Part shown: one piece after another, positions 1 through 7,684 of the stretch
Position numbering within the stretch: the stretch's first letter is position 1
Layout of the letters: each line of letters begins with the position of its first letter
DNA from: Polaromonas sp. CG_9.7
GTDB taxonomy: Bacteria > Pseudomonadota > Gammaproteobacteria > Burkholderiales > Burkholderiaceae_C
Length of the DNA stretch: 64,000 bases
NCBI RefSeq assembly: GCF_015752205.1
Contig: NZ_JADOVG010000002.1
Location: 248,001 to 312,000, forward strand
Reading direction: 5' to 3'
The notes under the pieces: generated by a model
What the model was told of the DNA's origin: nothing
The model's input: the letters and a program-made list of their open reading frames with translations, nothing else
Database searches by the model: none
Translations under genes and position numbers: made by a program

Positions 1-1778
1 TCCTTGAAGCTGGTGGCTGTCAGTTCGGTGATGCCGTTTTGCTGCAGGTATTTCAGCGTCCAGTAGCGTTCGATGCCCGACTGGAAGCCGTTGTAGGCGC
101 TGTAGGCCGCGTCAAAGCACGAAATCACCGAGAACAAATCGGCATCCTTGGGCTTGAAGGGTGCGACCAGCGCAGCGCTGCGGCCGTGTTTGGTGACGGC
201 AATGATCTGCCACTGGTTCACCAGGTCGGTGTAGCGGCGCAGCGGCGAGGTGCTCCAGGCATAGCTTTTCACGCCGAGGCCGGCATGCGGCAGCGCCTTG
301 GTGCCCATGCGCACCTTCACGCCGGGCGCCATGCTGGCCTGGCTGCGGTAAATGCCCGGAACGCCATGCTCGGCCAGCCACTGGCCCCAGGTGCTGTTGG
401 CCAGGATCATGGCCTCGGCGACGATCAAATCGAGCGGTGCGCCGCGCTGGCGCGTGCCGATGCTGACCGCCTCGTCGCCCTGCGGCTCGCCGCCTGTCGG
501 GTTGTCGAGCTTGAAGTTGTAGTCGGGCCGGTTGAAGTTCTCGGGCTTGCCGCGAGCGATCTCACGCTGGCCTTTCAGGTGCCGTGCCAGGCGGTGCAAA
601 AAGGTCATTTCCACGCCCCATGGCACATCGACCGGCGAGGTCAGTTGCGCCGCTTCAAAGAACGCTTCGTTGAAAACGTTGTCGAGCGCGTCGTGGCGCA
701 GGTTGCTGACGATGGGCACTTGCTCCAGCCGGGTCACGCTGGAAGTGATGTCCAGCGTAGTTTCGTCCATCGTGATGTAGAGCGACAGGGCAGGGCAGTT
801 GCGGCCTTCCTGCAGTGTGTAGGCCTGCACGATCTCGTCGGGCAGCATGGTCAGCTTGTAGCCCGGCATGTACACGGTGGACATGCGTGCGCGGCCCACG
901 GCATCGATCGGGCTGCCCGGCAGCACCGCCAAGCCGGGCGCTGCAATGTGAACGCCCAGCGTGACCGTGCCGCTGCCCATACCTTGAACAGACAGCGCAT
1001 CGTCGATCTCGGTGGTGCTGGAGTCGTCGATGGAAAACGCGCGCACGTCGGCCAGTGGCAGCTCGTCCTTGACAGGCGGCGCCTGCAGTTCCGCAAAGCG
1101 CGTGCCTTTGGGGAAGTTCTCGAACAAAAAGCGCTTCCAGTGGAACTGGTAGGGCGACGCAATGGCGCCGGCTTTTTGCAGCAGGTCGAGCGGCGCGGTA
1201 TGCGTGGCGCGCGAGGCATCGACCACCGCCTTGTATTCGGCGCTGTTCTTGTCGGGCTTGAAGAGGATTTTGTAGAGTTGCTCGCGGATTGGCGCCGGAC
1301 ACTGGCCCTGGCCCAGTTCCTCTGCCCAGCTGGCGATTTGCGCGGTGATCTGCTTTTTCTTCTCGATGGCGGCCAGCGCCTGTTGCAGGATTTCGGGCGG
1401 CGCTTTTTTGAAGCGGCCCTTGCCGGCGCGGCGGAAGTAATGCGGTGCGTCATACAGGCGAAACAGGGCGGCGGCCTGCTGCTCGGCCGACGCCGGCTTG
1501 GACGCGTCGGCGCTGAAATAGTCGCGCGCCAGTTCGGCAAAGCCGAATTCCTCGTCGCTGGCAAATTCCCAGGCCAGGTCCAGGTCGATTTCTTCAACCA
1601 GGCGCTGGCCGGCGGCAATGAACTCGGCCGGTGCGGGTTTTTCAAACTTCAGCAGCGCATTTGCCGCCTTGACCTTGACGCGCTTGCCCGAGTCCAGCTC
1701 GACCTGCAGCGAGGTGTCCGCTTCCGACAAAATCCGGCCGGCCAGGAACTTGCCGGTTTCTTCAAACAATACAAACAC
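1..1778 (-). CDS. RNB-family ribonuclease (RNase II/R-like), 3' end cut by window
   Basis: Probable 3'-5' exoribonuclease of the RNB family, acting on RNA in the cytoplasm. About 592 codons are visible; the stop codon lies beyond the window start. The frame begins MFVLFEETGKF at a GTG (1778) with AAAGGA seven bases upstream, and runs through an N-terminal region of about 300 residues to the RNB active-site signature (FSIDDSSTTEIDDALS), whose clustered Asp residues would bind Mg. This IDD..TTEIDDALS form resembles the divergent RNB proteins common in Betaproteobacteria rather than E. coli rnb or rnr. It lies 101 bp downstream of the esterase gene on the same strand. Long open frames on the opposite strand here are shadows. 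Family call strong, exact substrate unknown. Confidence 0.85.
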   Translation of the reverse strand, partial: MFVLFEETGKFLAGRILSEADTSLQVELDSGKRVKVKAANALLKFEKPAPAEFIAAGQRLVEEIDLDLAWEFASDEEFGFAELARDYFSADASKPASAEQQAAALFRLYDAPHYFRRAGKGRFKKAPPEILQQALAAIEKKKQITAQIASWAEELGQGQCPAPIREQLYKILFKPDKNSAEYKAVVDASRATHTAPLDLLQKAGAIASPYQFHWKRFLFENFPKGTRFAELQAPPVKDELPLADVRAFSIDDSSTTEIDDALSVQGMGSGTVTLGVHIAAPGLAVLPGSPIDAVGRARMSTVYMPGYKLTMLPDEIVQAYTLQEGRNCPALSLYITMDETTLDITSSVTRLEQVPIVSNLRHDALDNVFNEAFFEAAQLTSPVDVPWGVEMTFLHRLARHLKGQREIARGKPENFNRPDYNFKLDNPTGGEPQGDEAVSIGTRQRGAPLDLIVAEAMILANSTWGQWLAEHGVPGIYRSQASMAPGVKVRMGTKALPHAGLGVKSYAWSTSPLRRYTDLVNQWQIIAVTKHGRSAALVAPFKPKDADLFSVISCFDAAYSAYNGFQSGIERYWTLKYLQQNGITELTATSFK

Positions 1779-1879
1779 AACGAAATCCTTTGGCCTGGGG
1801 GTGCGGGGTCACGGCCCTTGCGGGACAGCCTGCTAGTGTAATCAGGCAGCGCCTGGCCCCAAACCAACGGGTGCTGGCT

Positions 1880-2464
1880 TCAGGTCAGGTCCAGGAAGTT
1901 CAGGATGGCGGGCAAATGGACATCGAAGTCGCTCAGCGCATGGTCGCCGCCTTCAAGCAAGCGCAGTTGGGCGCCCGCATAGCGCACCGCCATCTCGCGC
2001 CAGTCCAGCACTTCATCGCCCTTGGCGATGAGGGCCAGGTAGTGCTGCGGGCTTTTCAGCGGCCCAGGCTGCAGCGCACGCAGTTCATCGACAAAGTGCG
2101 CTTCAAAGAAAAAATGCTCGTCGGGGTTTTGCCAAGTGGTCTGCTCGCCGATGTAGTGGGCCAAGTCACGCGCCGGATCGACTGCCGGGTTCAGCAGCAC
2201 CGCCTTGCAGCCATGGCGCTCGGCCACTGTTGTCGCATAGAAGCCGCCCAGCGACGAACCGATGACCGCCATCGATGCGGCCGGCCAGTCTGCCACGCCT
2301 TTTTCGAGCATCGCCATGGCGTCCTGCGGTGAGGGCGGCAGTTGCGGGCACCACCAGTGCACCGTCGGGTAGCGGTTGGCCATCACTGCGGCCATTTTTT
2401 GGGCCTTGACCGATTGGGGCGAGGAACGAAAGCCGTGCAGGTAAAGCAGGTGGGTGATGGGCAT
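1880..2464 (-). CDS. YqiA/YcfP-type alpha/beta-hydrolase (esterase)
   Basis: A 194-residue protein that opens MPITHLLYLHGFRSSPQS, typical of the small YqiA esterase family. The LHGF oxyanion segment is followed by a nucleophile elbow G-S-S-L-G (Ser71). A late acidic/KGDEVLD segment and a GGDHALSDF His segment complete a plausible Ser-Asp-His triad. There is no signal peptide, so it should be cytosolic. YqiA proteins hydrolyse short acyl esters; the natural substrate is not known. It is divergent from rodA, and the 190-bp shared upstream region carries one copy of the small interspersed element. Confidence 0.85.
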   Translation of the reverse strand: MPITHLLYLHGFRSSPQSVKAQKMAAVMANRYPTVHWWCPQLPPSPQDAMAMLEKGVADWPAASMAVIGSSLGGFYATTVAERHGCKAVLLNPAVDPARDLAHYIGEQTTWQNPDEHFFFEAHFVDELRALQPGPLKSPQHYLALIAKGDEVLDWREMAVRYAGAQLRLLEGGDHALSDFDVHLPAILNFLDLT

Positions 2465-2540
2465 GGATCAATGGTAAACGCCTGACTGCAGGTGCAGGAT
2501 GTTGCGGTGCGGTATCTGCTGGATTTAACATAAAAGAAGC

Positions 2541-2587
2541 CGTTTGCGCAAGCAGGATGAGCATATTCAGCTATTATTTTTGTAGTG
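2541..2587 (-). repeat. Small interspersed hairpin element, copy 1
   Basis: Read on the minus strand this has the family pattern: a short A/T hairpin ending in AATAGC, then about 20 nt later a CTTGCGCA segment. It lies between the divergent yqiA-like gene and rodA. Boundaries approximate. Confidence 0.6.
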
Positions 2588-2653
2588 TTGCAGCCCCGGC
2601 GCCCATGTCCTTTGGCTTCCAGGCCGCTTGCCGGCTCACCGATAATCGCGGCC

Positions 2654-3808
2654 ATGTCCGCCGTTTTTGACCAACCTTCCCTCTTCAAACGATCTTTGCC
2701 CCTGGTGCAGGGTTTTGACGGCCTGCTTGCCTTTGCTGTGTTCCTGCTCGCCTGCGCCGGCCTGGTGATCATGTATTCGGCGGGCTATGACCACGGCACC
2801 CGCTTTGCCGACCATGGCCGCAATATGCTGATAGCCGGTGCCATCATGTTCGTGGTGGCGCAGGTGCCACCGCAAAAGCTGATGATTTTCGCTGTGCCGC
2901 TGTACCTCCTCGGTGTGACGCTGCTGGTGGCGGTGCTGGTGTTTGGCATCACCAAGAAGGGCGCCAAGCGCTGGCTGAATGTCGGCGTGGTGATCCAGCC
3001 CAGCGAGATTTTGAAGATTGCCGTGCCGCTGATGCTGGCCTGGTGGTTCCAGAAGCGCGAAGGGCAGTTGCGCCCGCTCGACTTCGCCGTCGGCCTGGTG
3101 CTGCTGGCCGTGCCGGTGGGACTGATCATGAAGCAGCCCGACCTGGGCACCTCGCTCCTGGTGCTGGCCGCCGGCCTGGCGGTGATCTTTTTTGCCGGCC
3201 TGAGCTGGAAACTGATTGCCCCGCCCGTGCTGCTGGGCATCATCGGCATTTCGCTGATTGTCTGGTATGAGCCGCAACTGTGCGCCGATGGCATGCGCTG
3301 GCCGGTGCTGCACGATTACCAGCAGCAGCGCATCTGCACCTTGCTTGACCCGTCGCGCGACCCGTTGGGCAAGGGTTTTCACATCATTCAGGGCATGATC
3401 GCGATTGGCTCAGGCGGCATGTTCGGCAAGGGTTTCATGGCCGGCACGCAGACGCATCTGGAGTTCATCCCCGAGCGCACCACCGATTTTATTTTTGCGG
3501 CTTATTCCGAAGAGTTCGGGCTGATTGGCAACCTGCTTCTGATCGCGGGTTTCCTGTTCCTGATTTTTCGCGGTCTGGCGATTGCGATGAACGCGCCCAC
3601 GCTGTTTTCACGGCTGCTGGCGGGCGCGCTGACAATGATTTTCTTCACCTACGCCTTCGTCAACATGGGCATGGTCAGCGGCATTTTGCCGGTGGTGGGC
3701 GTGCCGCTGCCGTTCATCAGCTATGGCGGCACGGCGATGGTGACGCTGGGGCTGGCGCTGGGCATGCTGATGTCGATTGCCAAGGCCAGGCGCCTGGTTC
3801 AGACGTAG
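2654..3808 (+). CDS. rodA: Rod-shape peptidoglycan polymerase RodA (SEDS family)
   Basis: A 384-residue polytopic inner-membrane SEDS glycosyltransferase that polymerises lipid II for lateral wall growth together with PBP2. The start is set at the ATG at 2654 (MSAVFDQPSLF), because the upstream 23 codons are poorly composed and E. coli RodA has a similar short N-terminus. About ten hydrophobic segments are visible. SEDS landmarks include the GDxG-like IIQGMIAIGSGG region, FIPERTTDFIFA and the C-terminal VGVPLPFISYGG. The mrdA/PBP2 partner is not adjacent in this window. Downstream come about 290 bp of GC-rich tandem repeats before tldD. Confidence 0.95.
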   Translation: MSAVFDQPSLFKRSLPLVQGFDGLLAFAVFLLACAGLVIMYSAGYDHGTRFADHGRNMLIAGAIMFVVAQVPPQKLMIFAVPLYLLGVTLLVAVLVFGITKKGAKRWLNVGVVIQPSEILKIAVPLMLAWWFQKREGQLRPLDFAVGLVLLAVPVGLIMKQPDLGTSLLVLAAGLAVIFFAGLSWKLIAPPVLLGIIGISLIVWYEPQLCADGMRWPVLHDYQQQRICTLLDPSRDPLGKGFHIIQGMIAIGSGGMFGKGFMAGTQTHLEFIPERTTDFIFAAYSEEFGLIGNLLLIAGFLFLIFRGLAIAMNAPTLFSRLLAGALTMIFFTYAFVNMGMVSGILPVVGVPLPFISYGGTAMVTLGLALGMLMSIAKARRLVQT

Positions 3809-3814
3809 CCCCCA

Positions 3815-4040
3815 CGCTTGTCGCTTCGCGTACTGCGCTGCCCCCCGAGGGGGCCGCTACGCCTGCGGTCTGGCAAAGCCAGTCCCGCGGCCCTGGCTGA
3901 TAGGGATTAGCGCTTCAACGCTTGTTGCTTTGTGCACCGCGGAGCCTCCCGAGGGGGCCGCGGCGCCTGCGGTCTGGCAAAGCCAGTCCCGCGGCCCTGG
4001 CTGGTAGGGAACGCCACTCCCTTACGCTTGTTGCTTTGCC
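3815..4040 (+). repeat. GC-rich tandem intergenic repeat, two full units plus a partial
   Basis: Two copies of a unit of about 104 bp (roughly 3815-3917 and 3918-4020) plus the first ~16 bases of a third. Each has a CGCTTGTYGCTT head, a CCCGAGGGGGCC palindrome, a CTGGC-AAA-GCCAG hairpin and a GCGGCCCTGGCTG tail. The same unit recurs in three copies at about 13957-14262, also after a plus-strand gene end and before a plus-strand gene. It fills the rodA-tldD gap; no gene is seen there. Confidence 0.8.
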
Positions 4041-4101
4041 TGCCTTCCAGCCATCATCCCTATGAACAACACTGGCGGGTCACACTGCCTACAATGATTG
4101 G

Positions 4102-5628
4102 ATGATTTCACTCAACTCCGCCGCTTCCTCTGTTCGCCAAACCAATGTCTCCGGGCGTCCTCCGGCCCGGCCTAGCAAGGACTCCACGTCGGAGCGGTTG
4201 GCGATTGCCCAAAAACTGCTGCTGACGCCTTTCGGCCTGGACGAAGCTGCGCTGAGCCGGGCGCTGGGTGAAATCACGTCCTATGGCGTGGACGATGCAG
4301 ACCTTTACTTCCAGTACACGCGCAGCGAAGGCTGGAGCTTGGAAGAGGGCATCGTCAAGACCGGTTCCTTCAACATCGACCAGGGCGTCGGTGTTCGCGC
4401 CGTGAGTGGCGAGAAAACCGCCTTTGCCTATTCCGACGACATTTCTGAAGCGTCGCTGTTAGATGCAGCGCGCACGGTGCGCAGCATTTCGGCTGCTTCC
4501 CAATCCGGCCGCGTCAAGACGCCAGCGCGCAAGGTTGCCACCAGCCGCTCGCTCTACCGCGACCTGGACCCGATTGCCACGCTGGACAGCACCGCCAAGG
4601 TCGAACTGCTGGGCAAGGTTGAAAAACTCGCCAAGGCCAAAGACCCGCGCATCGTCCAGGTGATGGCCGGGCTGGCCAGTGAATACGACGTGGTGATGGT
4701 GGCGCGCGCCGACGGCACGCTGGCCGCCGATGTGCGCCCGCTGGTGCGCCTGAGCGTGACGGTGATCGCCGAGCAAAAGGGCCGGCGCGAAGTCGGCTCG
4801 GGCGGCGGCGGCGGCCGTTTTGGCCTGGCCTATTTCGACGACACGCAAATCGGCGAGTATGTCGATGCCGCCGTGAACGCGGCGCTGACCAACCTGGAGG
4901 CGCGCCCCGCGCCGGCCGGCCAGATGACCGTGGTGCTCGGTTCGGGCTGGCCTGGCATCCTGCTGCACGAAGCCATCGGCCACGGCTTGGAAGGCGACTT
5001 CAACCGCAAGGGCTCCAGCGCGTTTTCGGGCCGTATCGGCCAGCGCGTCGCTGCCAAAGGCGTGACGGTGCTGGACGATGGCACGATTGCCGACCGTCGT
5101 GGGTCGCTCAACGTCGATGACGAGGGCAATGTCAGCCAGCGCAACGTGCTGATCGAGGACGGCATCTTGAAGGGCTACATCCAGGACTCGATGAATGCGC
5201 GCCTGATGAACGTCAAGCCCACCGGCAATGGCCGGCGCGAAAGCTACGCCCATGTGCCGATGCCGCGCATGACCAACACCTACATGCTGGGCGGCGACAA
5301 GGCGCCTGAAGAAATCATCGCCAGCATCAAGAAAGGCCTGTACGCCAGCAACTTTGCCGGTGGCCAGGTGGACATCACCTCGGGCAAGTTTGTGTTCTCG
5401 GCCAGTGAAGCATTCTGGGTTGAAAACGGCAAGATCCTCTACCCGGTCAAGGGCGCAACGATTGTCGGCAACGGCCCCGACGCGCTGACCCGCGTCACCA
5501 TGATCGGCAACGACATGAAGCTCGACAGCGGCGTCGGCACCTGCGGAAAGGAAGGCCAGAGCGTGCCGGTCGGCGTCGGCCAGCCGACCTTGCGCATCGA
5601 CGGCCTGACTGTGGGCGGCACCGCGTAA
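4102..5628 (+). CDS. tldD: Metalloprotease TldD
   Basis: TldD subunit of the TldD/TldE (PmbA) cytosolic metalloprotease that trims modified peptides and CcdA-like substrates. The zinc site HEAIGH (His289, Glu290, His294) is followed by GLEGDFNRKGSS, and the family C-terminus GKEGQSVPVGVGQPTLRIDG with a nearby Cys is intact. The 508 residues from the ATG at 4102 exceed E. coli TldD (481) by a Ser/Pro-rich N-terminal stretch of about 30 residues. A TTG at 4198 in the same frame would give the usual length, so the true start is uncertain. No tldE is adjacent. An aromatic leader ORF starts 35 bp after the stop. Confidence 0.95.
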   Translation: MISLNSAASSVRQTNVSGRPPARPSKDSTSERLAIAQKLLLTPFGLDEAALSRALGEITSYGVDDADLYFQYTRSEGWSLEEGIVKTGSFNIDQGVGVRAVSGEKTAFAYSDDISEASLLDAARTVRSISAASQSGRVKTPARKVATSRSLYRDLDPIATLDSTAKVELLGKVEKLAKAKDPRIVQVMAGLASEYDVVMVARADGTLAADVRPLVRLSVTVIAEQKGRREVGSGGGGGRFGLAYFDDTQIGEYVDAAVNAALTNLEARPAPAGQMTVVLGSGWPGILLHEAIGHGLEGDFNRKGSSAFSGRIGQRVAAKGVTVLDDGTIADRRGSLNVDDEGNVSQRNVLIEDGILKGYIQDSMNARLMNVKPTGNGRRESYAHVPMPRMTNTYMLGGDKAPEEIIASIKKGLYASNFAGGQVDITSGKFVFSASEAFWVENGKILYPVKGATIVGNGPDALTRVTMIGNDMKLDSGVGTCGKEGQSVPVGVGQPTLRIDGLTVGGTA

Positions 5629-5663
5629 GCGGTATTTATTCAAGCTGTGCTACATTTAATCAG

Positions 5664-5738
5664 ATGAATTCCGTGAAATTTTCTTTTGCTTACTTTTGGT
5701 TCTCAAGCGCCTCCGGCGGTAGAGAGACTTTCGCGTAA
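5664..5738 (+). CDS. Aromatic-rich attenuation leader peptide upstream of aroG
   Basis: A 24-codon ORF, too short for routine gene finding, encoding MNSVKFSFAYFWFSSAS followed by GGRETFA. Codons 6-13 read Phe-Ser-Phe-Ala-Tyr-Phe-Trp-Phe, so six of eight are Phe, Tyr or Trp. The ORF ends 25 bp before a strong intrinsic terminator and about 130 bp before aroG, which makes the shared precursors of all three aromatic amino acids. This is the architecture of translation-coupled attenuation (compare E. coli pheL and trpL). No clear Shine-Dalgarno sequence is visible ahead of the ATG. Identification rests on composition and context. Confidence 0.8.
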   Translation: MNSVKFSFAYFWFSSASGGRETFA

Positions 5739-5775
5739 GCAGCAGAAAATGCAGCGAATCTCCAAAAACCGCCGG
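5713..5775 (+). promoter_or_regulatory. Candidate antiterminator pairing in the aroG leader
   Basis: Bases 5713-5720 (CCGGCGGT), inside the leader ORF just after the aromatic codons, are the exact reverse complement of 5768-5775 (ACCGCCGG), the 5' arm of the terminator. A ribosome stalled at the Phe/Tyr/Trp codons would leave 5713-5720 free to sequester that arm and prevent termination. Seen directly as complementarity; function inferred. Confidence 0.65.
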
Positions 5776-5794
5776 GCCCCGGCGGTTTTTTTTT
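5764..5794 (+). terminator. Intrinsic terminator / attenuator before aroG
   Basis: Stem CCGCCGG (5769-5775), loop GCC, CCGGCGG (5779-5785), extended by five A-T pairs and followed by a run of nine T (5786-5794). It lies between the aromatic leader ORF and aroG, so it is read as the attenuator. It could also terminate tldD transcripts. Confidence 0.85.
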
Positions 5795-5866
5795 GCCCGT
5801 CCCGATTTGCCAATCCCCTGAAACAGCCCGAATCCGTTTTGAAATTTTGAAAAAAGGAAGCCCGTG

Positions 5867-6988
5867 ATGAATGCCAACGCCAACCCCGCCAGCGCCAGCT
5901 GGTATGCGAATGTCGAAAAAACCAGCGAGACCGACGACAAACGCATCAAGGACATCACCGTGCTACCCCCTCCCGAACACCTCATCCGTTTTTTCCCGAT
6001 TGCTGGCACGGCGGCCGAATCCCTGATCACCCAGACGCGCCAGAGCATCCACAACATCATTGCCGGCACCGACGACCGGTTGCTGGTGGTGATTGGCCCG
6101 TGCTCGATTCACGATCCCATGGCCGCTCTCGACTACGCCCGCCGGCTGGCCGAGCAGCGCAAGAAATACGCTGGCACGCTGGAAATCGTGATGCGCGTGT
6201 ACTTCGAGAAACCGCGCACCACGGTAGGCTGGAAAGGGCTGATCAACGATCCTTACCTGGACGAAAGCTTTCGCATCGACGAAGGCCTGCGCATTGCCCG
6301 CCAGTTGCTGATCGACATCAACCGCCTGGAAGTACCGGCAGGCAGCGAATTTCTCGACGTGATTTCTCCGCAGTACATTGGCGACCTGATCTCCTGGGGC
6401 GCGATTGGCGCACGCACCACCGAAAGCCAGGTGCACCGCGAACTGGCGTCCGGCCTGTCGGCGCCGATTGGCTTCAAGAACGGCACCGACGGCAACATCC
6501 GCATCGCCACCGACGCCATCCAGGCCTCGGCGCGCGGCCACCACTTCCTGTCGGTCCACAAAAACGGCCAGGTAGCGATTGTGCAGACCAACGGCAACCA
6601 GGACTGCCACGTCATTTTGCGCGGCGGCAAAGCGCCCAACTACGACGCCGCCAGCGTGGCCGCCGCCTGCAAGGACCTTGAAGCGGCCAAACTGCCAGCG
6701 ACGCTGATGGTTGATTGCAGCCATGCCAACAGCTCCAAACAGCACGAAAAGCAAATGGATGTGGCACGCGAGATTGCCGCCCAGGTTGCCGGCGGCTCAC
6801 GCCAGGTGTTCGGCCTGATGGTCGAAAGCCACTTGGTGGCCGGCGCGCAAAAGTTCACCGCCGGCAAGGACAACGCCAAATCGCTCGAATACGGCCGCAG
6901 CATCACCGATGCCTGCCTGGGCTGGAACGATTCGCTGGACATGCTGGCAACTTTGTCAAACGCTGTCGAGGCGCGTCGGGCAAAATGA
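5867..6988 (+). CDS. aroG: 3-deoxy-7-phosphoheptulonate (DAHP) synthase, class I
   Basis: Condenses phosphoenolpyruvate and erythrose-4-phosphate, the first step of the shikimate pathway. The 373-residue protein has the class I AroF/G/H landmarks GPCSIHDP, RVYFEKPRTTVGWKGLINDP, SQVHRELASGLSAPIGFKNGTDG and DCSHANSSKQH, with metal-binding Cys, His, Glu and Asp positions in place. The start is the ATG at 5867 with AAAAAGGAAG upstream; a GTG one codon earlier (5864) is possible. The feedback type (Phe, Tyr or Trp) cannot be told by eye. Expression is probably attenuated through the leader at 5664-5794, whose mixed aromatic codons would fit a general aromatic supply enzyme. Confidence 0.95.
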   Translation: MNANANPASASWYANVEKTSETDDKRIKDITVLPPPEHLIRFFPIAGTAAESLITQTRQSIHNIIAGTDDRLLVVIGPCSIHDPMAALDYARRLAEQRKKYAGTLEIVMRVYFEKPRTTVGWKGLINDPYLDESFRIDEGLRIARQLLIDINRLEVPAGSEFLDVISPQYIGDLISWGAIGARTTESQVHRELASGLSAPIGFKNGTDGNIRIATDAIQASARGHHFLSVHKNGQVAIVQTNGNQDCHVILRGGKAPNYDAASVAAACKDLEAAKLPATLMVDCSHANSSKQHEKQMDVAREIAAQVAGGSRQVFGLMVESHLVAGAQKFTAGKDNAKSLEYGRSITDACLGWNDSLDMLATLSNAVEARRAK

Positions 6989-7120
6989 TGCGGCACATCC
7001 GCCAGCCTGCCAATGGCCGGGCTGGCGGGCACTGGCCGGGCGCTTGCACATTTCAGTGACCGCGACAGACGCGACGCTGGAGCTGGCGCCGGATTTGTTA
7101 TCACTACCAGAGGAAACCCC

Positions 7121-7435
7121 ATGCGCAGCGAAGTCACTGTCATCTTCAAGAACCAGCCTCCAGTTCAGATTGAATTGCATGACCAACTCGAGCCCATGCC
7201 CCCCGAGGCGGCCCGCCGCTGGCTCGACGAGCAGTTCACCCAGATGGGCTGCGAGCCGCTGCGGCCCACCGGCAAGCTGCTGACCGCCGACAAGGTCGTG
7301 GTCGTCGCCGAGGCCGCCGGTCCAGAAAGGTTTGCAGACGCCGAATGGGCGCAGGCCTTTGCCTGCGCCGCCACCACGGCGCTGGGCCGGCCGATGGTGA
7401 ACATCGACGTGACGGCCCTGAGCATCAGCTATTGA
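7121..7435 (+). CDS. Conserved-looking hypothetical protein, 104 aa
   Basis: An unrecognised small protein beginning MRSEVTVIFKNQPP at an ATG preceded by AGAGGAA with ideal spacing, which supports translation. It is soluble, with alternating beta-like and helical segments (WLDEQFTQMGC, TADKVVVVAEAAG, EWAQAFACAATTALG) and no signal peptide or obvious catalytic motif. It lies 132 bp after aroG on the same strand and may be co-transcribed. Third-position GC is like its neighbours. I do not assign a function. Confidence 0.7.
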   Translation: MRSEVTVIFKNQPPVQIELHDQLEPMPPEAARRWLDEQFTQMGCEPLRPTGKLLTADKVVVVAEAAGPERFADAEWAQAFACAATTALGRPMVNIDVTALSISY

Positions 7436-7469
7436 GTTGGTTTTAAAGTCGCAAGCCGACGGACAAAAT

Positions 7470-7515
7470 TTTGCTATTGAAAAAATAGCTGCTTACATAG
7501 TCGTGCATTGCGCAA
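7470..7515 (+). repeat. Small interspersed hairpin element, copy 2
   Basis: GCTATT-GAAAA-AATAGC hairpin (7473-7489), then TGCTTA and, about 20 nt on, ATTGCGCA. It sits in the 249-bp gap before the J-domain gene; nothing else is evident in that gap. Confidence 0.7.
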
Positions 7516-7684
7516 AACCCTAAAGTACATAAAACTAGCGGTGAGGGTACGGTTATTGCCTTGCCTGCTGCCATAGTGGCGGGATCACGTCACGCTGCCT
7601 CTCCACGGCGAGAATGCCAGCGAATTGCACGCTGTCCGATGCAGGACCGCCTTCTTCACTGGCTCCTATTGACGACGACCATGC

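Noticed and set aside
39..1841. 600-codon plus-strand open frame antisense to the RNB ribonuclease
   Set aside because: High-GC shadow: the minus frame has family motifs and a ribosome site, the plus frame has neither.
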